Assembly: GCA_019237595.1 (NCBI GenBank)
Contig: JAFAGU010000269.1
Location: forward strand, 1-11,818
Source of the DNA: Betaproteobacteria bacterium
Lineage (GTDB): Bacteria > Pseudomonadota > Gammaproteobacteria > Burkholderiales > SG8-39
Length of the DNA: 11,818 nt
Direction of reading: 5' to 3'
Shown here piece after piece: positions 1 to 6,654 of this stretch. How positions within the stretch are numbered: position 1 is the stretch's first letter; the number at the start of each line of letters is the position of its first letter. The notes under the pieces are model-generated. The model was given only the letters and a program-made list of their open reading frames with translations. It was not told the DNA's origin and searched no databases. The position numbers and the translations under genes are program-made.

Positions 1-1542
1 CGCTGGCTTGCCGCCACCGGCAAGCGGATCCGCCCGGTCGCGCCGCGTTCACCGGAAGGCGATCCCTGGCCCTCGGGGCTCGAGCCGGACCTCGTCGACG
101 TCGAGCTCGGCATTGCGCGCACCATGCCCGCGCGCGGCGAGCAGCCTGCCGTGAAGGAAATTGAACGGCTCTACCTCGACATGGTGCGCGCGGCACGGCG
201 CACGATCTACGTGGAGAACCAGTACTTCACCGCCCCGCGCGTGGCGGCAGCGCTTGCCGAGCGCCTGGCCGAACCGGACGGGCCGGAAGTGATCCTCGTC
301 CTGCGCCTGCTCAGCAACGGCTGGCTCGAGGAGGCCACCATGCATGTGCTGCGGACGCGGCTGATCGCGCAGCTGCGTGCGGCGGACGTCCATGGCCGGC
401 TCCAGGTGTATTGCCCCCACGTGCCGGGACTCGCGCCCGACTGCTGCCTGAACGTCCATGCGAAGCTCATGATCGTGGACGACCGGCTCCTGCGCATCGG
501 GTCGGCAAACCTCTGCAACCGCTCGCTCGCCATGGACGCGGAGTGCGACGTGGTGCTGGAAGCGCGCGGCGAGGCGCGCATCGCCGACGTGATCCGCAAC
601 TTCCGCGACCGGCTCGTGGCCGAGCACCTCGACGTGCCGCGAGAGGCGCTGCAGCGCAAGATCCGAGAGACCGGGTCGCTCCGCGAGGCAATCGAGGCCC
701 TGCGCTGCGAGCACCGGAGCCTGCGGCCGCTCGAGCGGGTACCGAGCTACCCCGAGGCGTTCCTGGCAGCGGCGACGATCGGCGATCCGGAAGAGCCGAT
801 CTCGCTCCCCTGGCTCGAGGAAGACCGGCGCGCGCCGGGGACCTCCGCTGCGGATCGCCCCGCGTGGGGCCATCTCGTCGCGTTCACGGCCTTCGTCGCG
901 GCGCTCCTCGCCGCCTGGCGCTTTACGCCGCTCGCCAATGTCATCACTCCCGAGAATGTCGTCGGGTACGCGAGGGAGTTTGGCAGCCGGCCCTGGGCGC
1001 CGGCGCTCGTCATGCTCGCCTACACGCCCGCCTGCTTTCTGATGTTCCCTCGGCCGCTCATCACGCTCGCCGGCGTGATCGCCTTCGGTCCATGGCTCGG
1101 CTTCGTGTACGCGCTCGTCGGCATCGTCGCTTCTTCGGTGGTGACCTATTACGTGGGGCGCGCCATGCGGCGCGACATGGTGCGCCGCCTCGCCGGGCCG
1201 AAGCTCGACCGGATGATTGATGTCCTGAGGAAGAACGGCCTTCTCGCGATGACGCTCCTGCGGCTCGTGCCGGTGGCTCCCTTCGCGGTGGAAGGAATCG
1301 TTGCCGGAGCGGTGCGCATCCGCCTCAGCCACCTCGCGATCGGCACGGCGATCGGGATGCTCCCGGGCACGCTCGCGGCCACGGTGTTCGGCGAGCAGAT
1401 CGAGACCGCCCTCACCGGCGGCGGCATGAACTGGTGGATCGTCGCCGGGTGCGCCGCCGCGCTCGCCCTCGGCATCTTCGCGGTGCAGCGCTGGTTTGCG
1501 CGCATGGCGCGGCGGGAGGCGCGCGGCCCGGCGCCGCGATGA
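1..1542 (+). CDS. Phospholipase D-like / VTT-domain fusion membrane protein (5' end outside window)
   Basis: The frame is open from base 1 with in-frame PLD-like residues before the first ATG (124), so the gene starts upstream. Numbered from window codon 1, the C-terminal PLD motif HxKxxxxD is H153-K155-D160, followed by GSANLCNRS as in cardiolipin-synthase-type PLDs; YVENQYF lies near codon 70. The first HKD motif of this two-motif family must be off-window. From about codon 280 the protein becomes a VTT (DedA/TVP38/TMEM64) domain: hydrophobic stretches near codons 282-298, 324-340, 344-376, 409-428 and 488-505, with the motifs FGPWLGF and LLRLVPVAPF. PLD enzymes make or cleave phospholipids by transphosphatidylation or hydrolysis; VTT proteins include lipid scramblases and flippases. 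A role in inner-membrane phospholipid remodelling is inferred. The stop overlaps the next gene as ATGA, implying co-translation. Family call is firm; substrate unknown. Confidence 0.92.
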   Translation, partial: RWLAATGKRIRPVAPRSPEGDPWPSGLEPDLVDVELGIARTMPARGEQPAVKEIERLYLDMVRAARRTIYVENQYFTAPRVAAALAERLAEPDGPEVILVLRLLSNGWLEEATMHVLRTRLIAQLRAADVHGRLQVYCPHVPGLAPDCCLNVHAKLMIVDDRLLRIGSANLCNRSLAMDAECDVVLEARGEARIADVIRNFRDRLVAEHLDVPREALQRKIRETGSLREAIEALRCEHRSLRPLERVPSYPEAFLAAATIGDPEEPISLPWLEEDRRAPGTSAADRPAWGHLVAFTAFVAALLAAWRFTPLANVITPENVVGYAREFGSRPWAPALVMLAYTPACFLMFPRPLITLAGVIAFGPWLGFVYALVGIVASSVVTYYVGRAMRRDMVRRLAGPKLDRMIDVLRKNGLLAMTLLRLVPVAPFAVEGIVAGAVRIRLSHLAIGTAIGMLPGTLAATVFGEQIETALTGGGMNWWIVAGCAAALALGIFAVQRWFARMARREARGPAPR

Positions 1543-2282
1543 GGCCGAACAGCCTCGCGCACTGGCAGGCGCTCGATGCGGAGCTCTCGCCGGAATGCCT
1601 GCGCGTGGCCTCCTACAACGTGCACGGCTGCGTCGGGGCCGATGGCCGGCGCGACCCGGCGAGGATCGCCGCCGTGATCGCCGAGCTGGGATGCGACACC
1701 ATTGGCGTGCAGGAGGCCTACGCCGCGGAGTCCGTCGCCGCGGCGCTCGGCATGCGAGTCATCGCCGGGCCGGACCATGCGTGGCACGACCGCCATGTCG
1801 GCAACGCGCTCCTCACCCGCCGCGAGGTGCTGGCGGTGCGCCACCACGACTTCGGCCTGCCTGGCCGCGAGCCCCGGACCGCGATCGACGCCGAGCTCCT
1901 CGTCGGCGGGCGGCCGCTTCGCATGATCGTCACGCATCTCGGCGTGCCGCCGCGCGAGCGGCGCCACCAGGTGCGGAAGCTCCTGCGCCTCATCAAGGAG
2001 ACTGCGCGCGAGGAGCGCGTCGTCGTCCTGGGGGACATCAACGAGTGGCTCCCGCTCGGCCGGCCGCTGCGCTGGATGCACGCCCTGCTCGGGCGCTCGC
2101 CCGCCGAGCGCTCGTTCCCGTCCCGCTGGCCGCTCTTCGCGCTCGACCGCGTGTGGGTGCGCCCGCGCCATGCGCTGCTCGCCTTCGGCGCGCACCGCTC
2201 GCCGCTCGCGGCGCTCGCCTCCGACCACCTTCCGGTGAAGGCGATCGTCGCAAAACAAAACGGGCCTTGCGGCCCGTCTTGA
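1539..2282 (+). CDS. Endonuclease/exonuclease/phosphatase (EEP) family hydrolase
   Basis: A 247-residue protein with the EEP (DNase I-like) metal-dependent phosphoesterase signature: RVASYNVHG with N27, GVQE with E59, VTHLG with H133, VVLGDINEW with D166 and N168, and SDHLP with S228-D229-H230. The start is the ATG overlapping the upstream stop (ATGA); the nearest purine-rich stretch is about 20 bases away, so translational coupling is likely. No signal peptide or membrane segment is visible. EEP proteins cleave nucleic acids, inositol phosphates or phospholipid head groups. In E. coli the EEP gene ybhP sits beside the PLD-type cardiolipin synthase gene ybhO (clsB), which parallels this pair and favours a lipid-related phosphodiesterase. 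The last roughly ten codons coincide with a terminator hairpin read on the other strand, giving an odd AKQNGPCGPS tail. Exact substrate cannot be told from sequence. Confidence 0.9.
   Translation: MRPNSLAHWQALDAELSPECLRVASYNVHGCVGADGRRDPARIAAVIAELGCDTIGVQEAYAAESVAAALGMRVIAGPDHAWHDRHVGNALLTRREVLAVRHHDFGLPGREPRTAIDAELLVGGRPLRMIVTHLGVPPRERRHQVRKLLRLIKETAREERVVVLGDINEWLPLGRPLRWMHALLGRSPAERSFPSRWPLFALDRVWVRPRHALLAFGAHRSPLAALASDHLPVKAIVAKQNGPCGPS
2252..2277 (-). terminator. Rho-independent terminator of the EF-hand gene, inside the EEP gene
   Basis: Read on the minus strand there is a 7-bp perfect stem ACGGGCC / GGCCCGT with loop GCAA, followed at once by TTTGTTTT, a classical intrinsic terminator. 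It lies 24 bases beyond the TAA of the minus-strand EF-hand gene at 2302. On the plus strand the right arm is followed by CTTGAGCG, not a T-run, so it should act mainly on minus-strand transcripts. The whole element is within the last codons of the convergent EEP gene. Confidence 0.85.
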
Positions 2283-2301
2283 GCGCTTCCCGAAGGAGGC
2301 G

Positions 2302-2685
2302 TTACTTCGTGCTCGACGTGGAGCTCGAGCCGGTGCTCGAGCCGGTGTTGGCCTTTTCCTTCGTCTTGTCCCACAGGTGGGTCGTGTCTTCCTTCGCCGC
2401 GGCCGCGAGGTACTCGGCGCGGTTCAGCTTGCCGTCGTGGTTCAGGTCGAACTTGTCGAAGTCCTTCGCGAGGCGCGGATCGCCTGCCGCTTCGGCCTTC
2501 GAGATGTAGCCGTCCTTGTTCTTGTCCAGCTTCGCGAACGTCGAATCGTCGGACCGCGATACGTTGCCGGCCTTGCCGACGGTGGTGTCGGCGCCCTTGT
2601 CCTTCGCGGTATCGGCGGCGTACGCCGACCCCATTGCCAGCGCCGCTGCGGAGGCGCCGAGCATCAATGCCTTAACGAGCTTCAT
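2302..2685 (-). CDS. Exported two-EF-hand calcium-binding protein
   Basis: A 127-residue protein starting at an ATG preceded by a good ribosome site (AAGGAG, 6 bases before the ATG). The N-terminus MKLVKALMLGASAAALAMG followed by AYA is a typical Sec signal peptide with predicted cleavage after residue 23, so the mature protein is probably periplasmic or secreted. Two canonical EF-hand loops follow: D54-x-N56-x-D58-G-x-I-x-x-x-E65 and D80-x-N82-x-D84-G-x-L-x-x-x-E91. All Ca2+ ligand positions are intact. The C-terminus (about 113-127) is a Ser/Thr-rich tail, probably disordered. It is a tandem paralogue of the next minus-strand gene (2771-3100) and ends at a strong terminator. Related small EF-hand proteins are common in Proteobacteria, generally with no assigned function. 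Role here: calcium binding is well supported, the partner is unknown. Confidence 0.9.
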   Translation of the reverse strand: MKLVKALMLGASAAALAMGSAYAADTAKDKGADTTVGKAGNVSRSDDSTFAKLDKNKDGYISKAEAAGDPRLAKDFDKFDLNHDGKLNRAEYLAAAAKEDTTHLWDKTKEKANTGSSTGSSSTSSTK

Positions 2686-2728
2686 AGAGACTCCTTTCGA
2701 AAGAGAAGCGAGATCGTTCCATGCAAAC

Positions 2729-2757
2729 CGCATGCCCGGGCCGCGCAGGGGCATGCG
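2729..2757. repeat. Hairpin-forming inverted repeat between the EF-hand genes
   Basis: A perfect 9-bp inverted repeat, CGCATGCCC (2729-2737) and GGGCATGCG (2749-2757), separated by 11 bases. It lies between the tandem EF-hand genes, 13 bases past the stop of the upstream gene and about 44 bases before the ATG of the downstream one. No T-run follows on the minus strand, so it is not a classical terminator. It could be a 3'-end stabilising hairpin, a weak attenuator or an operator. Confidence 0.5.
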
Positions 2758-2770
2758 CCACATGGACTAA

Positions 2771-3100
2771 TCAAGGCGCAGCTGCGCGCGCGGTGGACCG
2801 CGGCTTCGCCCGCATGAGCGCTTCGTACTCCTGGCGGCTCAGTTTCCCGTCATGGTTGCGATCCGCCCGGTCGAAGCCCGTGACGAGTCGCTCGTTCCCG
2901 GCGGCCTCCGAGAGGCTCACCATGCCGTCGCCGTTCAGGTCGGCGCGGCGGAACGACTCGTCGAACTCCGGCGAGGGCGTGAAGGCCTTCGCCGCAGGCG
3001 CGCTCGAGCCTGCGCTCGCGCTTCCCTTCTTCGAACGCTCGGCCGCCGAAGCGCAGACGGCGCAGAGGAGCACTATGGCGAGGACGCAGGACCGAAACAC
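2771..3100 (-). CDS. Exported two-EF-hand protein, paralogue of its neighbour
   Basis: From a GTG start at 3100 the product is 109 residues: a signal peptide (MFRSCVLAIVLLCAVCASAA, cleavage near residue 20), a Lys/Ser/Ala-rich linker, then EF-hand loops D54-x-N56-x-D58-G-x-V-x-x-x-E65 and D80-x-N82-x-D84-G-x-L-x-x-x-E91. The loop positions match those of the adjacent 2302-2685 protein exactly, which supports both the GTG start and a tandem duplication. No ATG gives a sensible start: the open frame extends upstream to an ATG at 3199, but that puts about 33 Cys/His/Arg-rich residues before the signal sequence. Another GTG at 3145 is possible. No clear ribosome site precedes the chosen GTG. The gene is divergent from the Val-Pro-rich gene at 3189. 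A periplasmic or extracellular calcium-binding role is likely; its specific function is unknown. Confidence 0.82.
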   Translation of the reverse strand: MFRSCVLAIVLLCAVCASAAERSKKGSASAGSSAPAAKAFTPSPEFDESFRRADLNGDGMVSLSEAAGNERLVTGFDRADRNHDGKLSRQEYEALMRAKPRSTARAAAP

Positions 3101-3188
3101 GCCATCGGCGCTGCAGCATTCGTGCCGGCAAACACATCTGGTCACAATTTGCCTGTGCGGCCGCCCAGCGAAGGGGTAGGCTCCGCGC

Positions 3189-3503
3189 ATGGGCTCCATC
3201 CGATGGTCCCTGCTCGCGCTCCTTGTTTTCGCTGGGCGGCTGGCGTTCGCGCAGAGCTGGGACGTGCAATCTCCACAACCGCTGTCCTACCCGGACTACG
3301 TGGTCGTGCCCGTCCTCGTTCCGGTGCCGGTGATCGTGCCTGCGCCGGTTCCGGCGCCGGTGCCAGTGCTTCCGCCACAGGACGATCCGCGCAGTGCCGC
3401 GCAGAAGATCGAGGACCAGAGCTCGGCGGCGTTCCTCGAGCGCCAGCGGGCGCTCAACCAGCCCAGCCCCGCGGTACGCCTGCAGAAAAAAAGCGCCCCT
3501 TAG
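3189..3503 (+). CDS. Small exported Val-Pro-rich protein of unknown function
   Basis: A 104-residue product that I do not recognise as a named family. The N-terminus MGSIRWSLLALLVFAGRLAFA is a clear signal peptide (cleavage about residue 21). Residues 38-63 form a low-complexity run in which Pro alternates with Val, Ala, Leu or Ile (PVPVIVPAPVPAPVPV), likely an extended, rigid polyproline-like rod. The C-terminal 40 residues are charged and helical-looking (KIEDQSSAAFLERQRAL). The ATG has a purine-rich AAGGGG about 12 bases upstream, slightly far for a ribosome site. It lies 11 bases before the TAXI gene on the same strand, so the two may be co-transcribed. A periplasmic spacer or envelope-spanning role would fit a Pro-rich rod, but that is speculation. 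Third positions are GC-biased, consistent with a real gene. Confidence 0.75.
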   Translation: MGSIRWSLLALLVFAGRLAFAQSWDVQSPQPLSYPDYVVVPVLVPVPVIVPAPVPAPVPVLPPQDDPRSAAQKIEDQSSAAFLERQRALNQPSPAVRLQKKSAP

Positions 3504-3506
3504 AAT
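3501..3506 (+). promoter_or_regulatory. Possible -10 box just before the TAXI gene
   Basis: TAGAAT (5 of 6 matches to TATAAT) lies only 8 bases before the ATG at 3515, and no ribosome site is seen in between. If used, transcription would start at or within a base or two of the ATG, giving a leaderless or nearly leaderless mRNA. No convincing -35 hexamer sits 16-18 bases upstream, so this is a weak call. The layout resembles the better-supported promoter at 8554-8582. Confidence 0.4.
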
Positions 3507-3514
3507 AGCGGCGC

Positions 3515-4858
3515 ATGCCGCGCATCGTCCGCGAGACGCTCGTCTCCCTCCGCGACCTGCTCGCGACCTGGGGCCCGCTCTTCCTCATCACGCTCGCGGC
3601 CCTCGTGCTCGCCTATTGGTGGCTGAAGCCCGAGCCGCCACGCCATGCAGTGCTCGGCGTCGGCGCCACCGGCGCCTACAAGGAATTCGGCGAGCGCTAC
3701 GCCCAGGAGCTCGCGCGCCACGGAATCCGGCTCGAGCTGCGGCCCTCGGCCGGCTCCTGCGAGAACCTGCGCCTGCTCAAGGATCCGAAGGAGCGCGTGG
3801 ATTTCGGCTTCGTGCTCGGCGGCTCCTGCGACAACGAGCGCACGGTCGACGAGGACAAGGGCCAGCTGGCGCTCTATTCGCTTGGGAGCCTCTTCTACGA
3901 GCCGGTGTGGATCTTCTACCGGGCGGAGAAAGCGAAGGCGCTGGGCAAGGAGGGCGTCCTCTCGAACCTCTCCCAGCTCAAGGGCTGGAAGGTCAACGTC
4001 GGCGTGCGCGGCTACGGCTCCGCCGGGCTCATGAGCAAGCTCCTCGCCGCCAACCTGCTCGAGCGCGACGAAGTGCAAAGGAGCTTCCTCGAGGACCAGG
4101 ACGCGGTCGTGGCGCTCCTCGGCGGGCAGCTCGACGCGATGGTGCTCGTCACGGCGCCCGAGTCGCAGTTCGCGCAGCTCCTCATCCAGACGCCGGGGGT
4201 GAAGCTCTTCGAGTTCAAGTCGGGCGAAGCCTATGCGCGCCGCTATCCGTTCATGACGCCGCTTGCGCTGCCGCGCGGCGTCGCGGACCTCTCGCGCGAC
4301 GTGCCGCCGCGCGACCTGGAGCTCGTGGCGGCGACCACCTCGCTCGTCGCGCGCGAGGGCACGCATCCGGCCCTCGTGCAGCTCATGGTCCAGGCGGCCG
4401 CGCACATCCACTCCGGCGCCAACTGGATCGCGCGCGCGGGCGAGTTCCCGACGCCGGCGCATAGCGAATTCCCGCTCGCCGCCGAGGCCGAGCGCTTCTA
4501 CAAGAACGGCCCGCCGCTCCTGCAGCGCTACCTGCCCTTCTGGCTCGCGAACCTCGTCGACCGCATGTGGGTCGCGCTCTTCTCGATCGTCGCGGTCCTC
4601 ATCCCGCTCTCGCGCATCGTGCCGCCGCTCTACCAGCTGCGCGTGCGCTCGCGGATCTTCCGCTGGTACCGCCAGCTGCGCCAGATCGAGGACGATGCCG
4701 GGCAGAAGGGCGCCGACCGAGCCGAGCTGATGGCGAGCCTTTCCCGGCTGGACGCGAAGGCCTCGCGCATCGCCGTGCCACTCGCCTACACGGACGAGCT
4801 CTACGCGCTGCGCCAGCACATCGACCTCGTGCGAGAGCGCCTCGGAAAGGCGCGCTAG
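3515..4858 (+). CDS. Membrane-anchored TAXI-family solute-binding protein
   Basis: A 447-residue protein. A hydrophobic N-terminal segment (about residues 18-36) acts as an uncleaved anchor. Residues 44-340 match the TAXI solute-binding fold: VLGVGATGAYKEFGERYA near the start, LRPSAGSCENLRLL, RVDFGFVLGG, and GYGSAGLMSKLLAANL in the middle. A second membrane segment (about 352-372) is followed by a basic helical tail (SRIFRWYRQLRQ and on to the end). Classical TAXI proteins are secreted and feed a TRAP permease; here no DctQ/DctM-type gene is in the window and the protein is tethered at both sides, so it may act as a sensor, scaffold or binding partner. Homologues with this C-terminal extension are, as I recall, often annotated TRAP or dicarboxylate-binding proteins. 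The ligand is unknown. The stop overlaps the convergent GH15 stop in CTAG. Confidence 0.88.
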   Translation: MPRIVRETLVSLRDLLATWGPLFLITLAALVLAYWWLKPEPPRHAVLGVGATGAYKEFGERYAQELARHGIRLELRPSAGSCENLRLLKDPKERVDFGFVLGGSCDNERTVDEDKGQLALYSLGSLFYEPVWIFYRAEKAKALGKEGVLSNLSQLKGWKVNVGVRGYGSAGLMSKLLAANLLERDEVQRSFLEDQDAVVALLGGQLDAMVLVTAPESQFAQLLIQTPGVKLFEFKSGEAYARRYPFMTPLALPRGVADLSRDVPPRDLELVAATTSLVAREGTHPALVQLMVQAAAHIHSGANWIARAGEFPTPAHSEFPLAAEAERFYKNGPPLLQRYLPFWLANLVDRMWVALFSIVAVLIPLSRIVPPLYQLRVRSRIFRWYRQLRQIEDDAGQKGADRAELMASLSRLDAKASRIAVPLAYTDELYALRQHIDLVRERLGKAR

Positions 4859-6654
4859 GCCGCCTTTTTCTCGGCCCGCTGCTCCACCGGCTTCTCTGCG
4901 TGGCCGAGGTTGCAGGCGGTGTTGACGAGCGCCACGTGCGAGAAGGCCTGGGGAAAATTTCCGAGGAAGCGCTTCGCGCCGGGATCGTACTCCTCGGCGA
5001 GCAGGCCGACGTCGTTCCGCAGCGCGAGCAGCCGCTCGAAGAGCTCGCGCGCCTCGTCGGTTCGCTTGAGCAGCACGAGACAGTCCGCCAGCCAGAAGCT
5101 GCACGCGAGGAAGACGCCCTCGCCGGCCGGCAGGCCGTCGAGGTCCGGATCGGTGCCGTAGCGGCGCACGAGGCCGTCCACCATCAGGTCGCGCCGGATG
5201 GCGTCTACGGTCCCGACGATGCGCGGGTCGTCCGCCGGCAGGAACCCCGTGTGCGGCACGAGGAGCAGGCTCGCATCGAGCGCCTCGGAGCCGTAGCTCT
5301 GCACGAAGGTGCCTCGCCGCGGATCGAAGCCCTTCGCGCACACATCGGCGTGGATGCGGCTTCTCACCTCGCGCCAGCGCGCGACCGGCCCGGGCAGATC
5401 GAATTGCTCGGCCGTTTCTACGGCGCGATCGAAGGCCACCCATGCCATCACCTTGGAGTAGGTGAAGTGGCGAGGCTTGCCGCGGATCTCCCACAAGCCT
5501 TCGTCGGGCTGCTGCCAGACCTCCTCGAGGTGCGCGAGCAGCGCCTGCTGGACGTCCCAGGCCGGCTGAGAGGCTGCTACGCCGTTCTTGCGCGCCTGGT
5601 AGAGCGCGTCCATGAGCTCGCCATAGACATCGAGCTGCACCTGCGTCGATGCGGCATTGCCGATGCGCACGGGCTTCGAGCCCTCATAGCCCGGGAGCCA
5701 CGGGACCTCCCATTCGGCGAGGCGGCGCTCGCCCGCGACGCCGTACATGATCTGCATCTGCTCGGGGCTGCCAGCGACGGCGCGCACGAGCCACTCTCGC
5801 CAGCGTCCCGCTTCCTCGCTATAGCCACCGTTCATCATGGCGAGCAGCGTCATCGTCGCGTCGCGGAGCCAGCAGTAGCGATAGTCCCAGTTGCGCACGC
5901 CGCCCGGCTTCTCGGGGAGCGAGGTCGTGGGCGCGGCGACGATGCCGCCCGTGGGCTCGTAGGTCAGTGCCTTCAGCGTCAGGAGCGAGCGCCGCACCGG
6001 TCCGGCGAATTCGCCCTTCACGGAGCAGCGCTCGCACCAGCGCCTCCAGTACGCCTCGGTGCCGGCGAGCGCCGCGATCGCATCGAGCGGCGGCGCCACC
6101 GGCACATAGGAGGACTGGTAGGTGAGCACGAAAGGCACCTGATCGCCCTCGCGCACGTCGAATTCCGCCACGGTGGTGAGGTTCTCGCCGCGGAGCGGCA
6201 CGTGCGTGCGCAGGATGACGCGGTCCGGTCCGGCGACGGCGCAAAGACCGCGCTCTCCTTCGAGACGCGTAACCCACGGCACCGAGAAGCCGTAGTCAAA
6301 GCGAAGGATGAACTCCATCGCCATGCGCACGCGCCCTCGGCGCCCGACGACGATGCGAGCCACGTCGCAGTGGCGGTCGTGCATGGGCATGAAGTCGACG
6401 AGCGTGACGGCGCCTTCCGCCGTCTCGAACTCCGTCTCGAGGATCAGCGTGTCGTCGCGATAGCGCCTCTTCACGGAACAGTTCTCGTCCGAGGGGCGAA
6501 GCAGCCACCTCCCCTGCTGGGGCCCGCCCAGGAGCGCCGCGAAGCACGCCGGCGAGTCGAAGCGCGGCCAGCAGAGCCAGTCGATCGAGCCGTCGCAGCC
6601 GACGAGCGCGGCGCTCTGGCAGTCGCCGATCAGCGCGTAGTCTTCAATCCGCAA
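4855..6654 (-). CDS. Glycoside hydrolase family 15 enzyme (glucoamylase/trehalase type)
   Basis: A 599-residue cytoplasmic protein spanning the usual GH15 length. The N-terminal beta-sandwich opens IEDYALIGDCQSAALVG and DGSIDWLCWPRFDSPA (residues 3-36). The alpha/alpha-barrel carries NWDYRYCWLRDA (255-266), DEGLWEIRG with the probable catalytic acid E389, and GLLAEEYDP with the probable base E554 or E555, then GNFPQAFSHVALVNTA (565-580). GH15 enzymes hydrolyse alpha-glucosidic bonds with inversion, releasing beta-glucose; members of this bacterial group include trehalases and oligosaccharide glucoamylases, and sequence alone does not decide. No signal peptide, so the substrate is intracellular. 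The start is TTG at 6654 inside the end of the glucose dehydrogenase gene (11-base overlap); no in-frame ATG before residue 90 fits the conserved N-terminus. Coupling to the dehydrogenase implies glucose is oxidised next. Confidence 0.93.
   Translation of the reverse strand: MRIEDYALIGDCQSAALVGCDGSIDWLCWPRFDSPACFAALLGGPQQGRWLLRPSDENCSVKRRYRDDTLILETEFETAEGAVTLVDFMPMHDRHCDVARIVVGRRGRVRMAMEFILRFDYGFSVPWVTRLEGERGLCAVAGPDRVILRTHVPLRGENLTTVAEFDVREGDQVPFVLTYQSSYVPVAPPLDAIAALAGTEAYWRRWCERCSVKGEFAGPVRRSLLTLKALTYEPTGGIVAAPTTSLPEKPGGVRNWDYRYCWLRDATMTLLAMMNGGYSEEAGRWREWLVRAVAGSPEQMQIMYGVAGERRLAEWEVPWLPGYEGSKPVRIGNAASTQVQLDVYGELMDALYQARKNGVAASQPAWDVQQALLAHLEEVWQQPDEGLWEIRGKPRHFTYSKVMAWVAFDRAVETAEQFDLPGPVARWREVRSRIHADVCAKGFDPRRGTFVQSYGSEALDASLLLVPHTGFLPADDPRIVGTVDAIRRDLMVDGLVRRYGTDPDLDGLPAGEGVFLACSFWLADCLVLLKRTDEARELFERLLALRNDVGLLAEEYDPGAKRFLGNFPQAFSHVALVNTACNLGHAEKPVEQRAEKKAA

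Noticed and set aside
49..1332. A 427-codon minus-strand open frame opposite the PLD-VTT gene
   Set aside because: His/Arg/Glu-rich shadow with no signal or family motif.
3127..3153. GGCAAA...TTTGCC inverted repeat between the divergent EF-hand and Val-Pro genes
   Set aside because: Only 6 bp with a 15-base spacer; expected by chance at this length, and no clear promoter overlaps it.
3301..3380. CCGGTGCC/CCGGTTCC-like repeats that might be a tandem repeat locus
   Set aside because: Explained by codons for alternating Pro and Val/Ala in the exported protein; no regular unit length.
3500..5494. A 664-codon minus-strand open frame opposite the TAXI gene and running into GH15
   Set aside because: Arg/Glu/His-rich composition typical of antisense reading in GC-rich DNA; the opposite strand and another frame carry clear TAXI and GH15 motifs.
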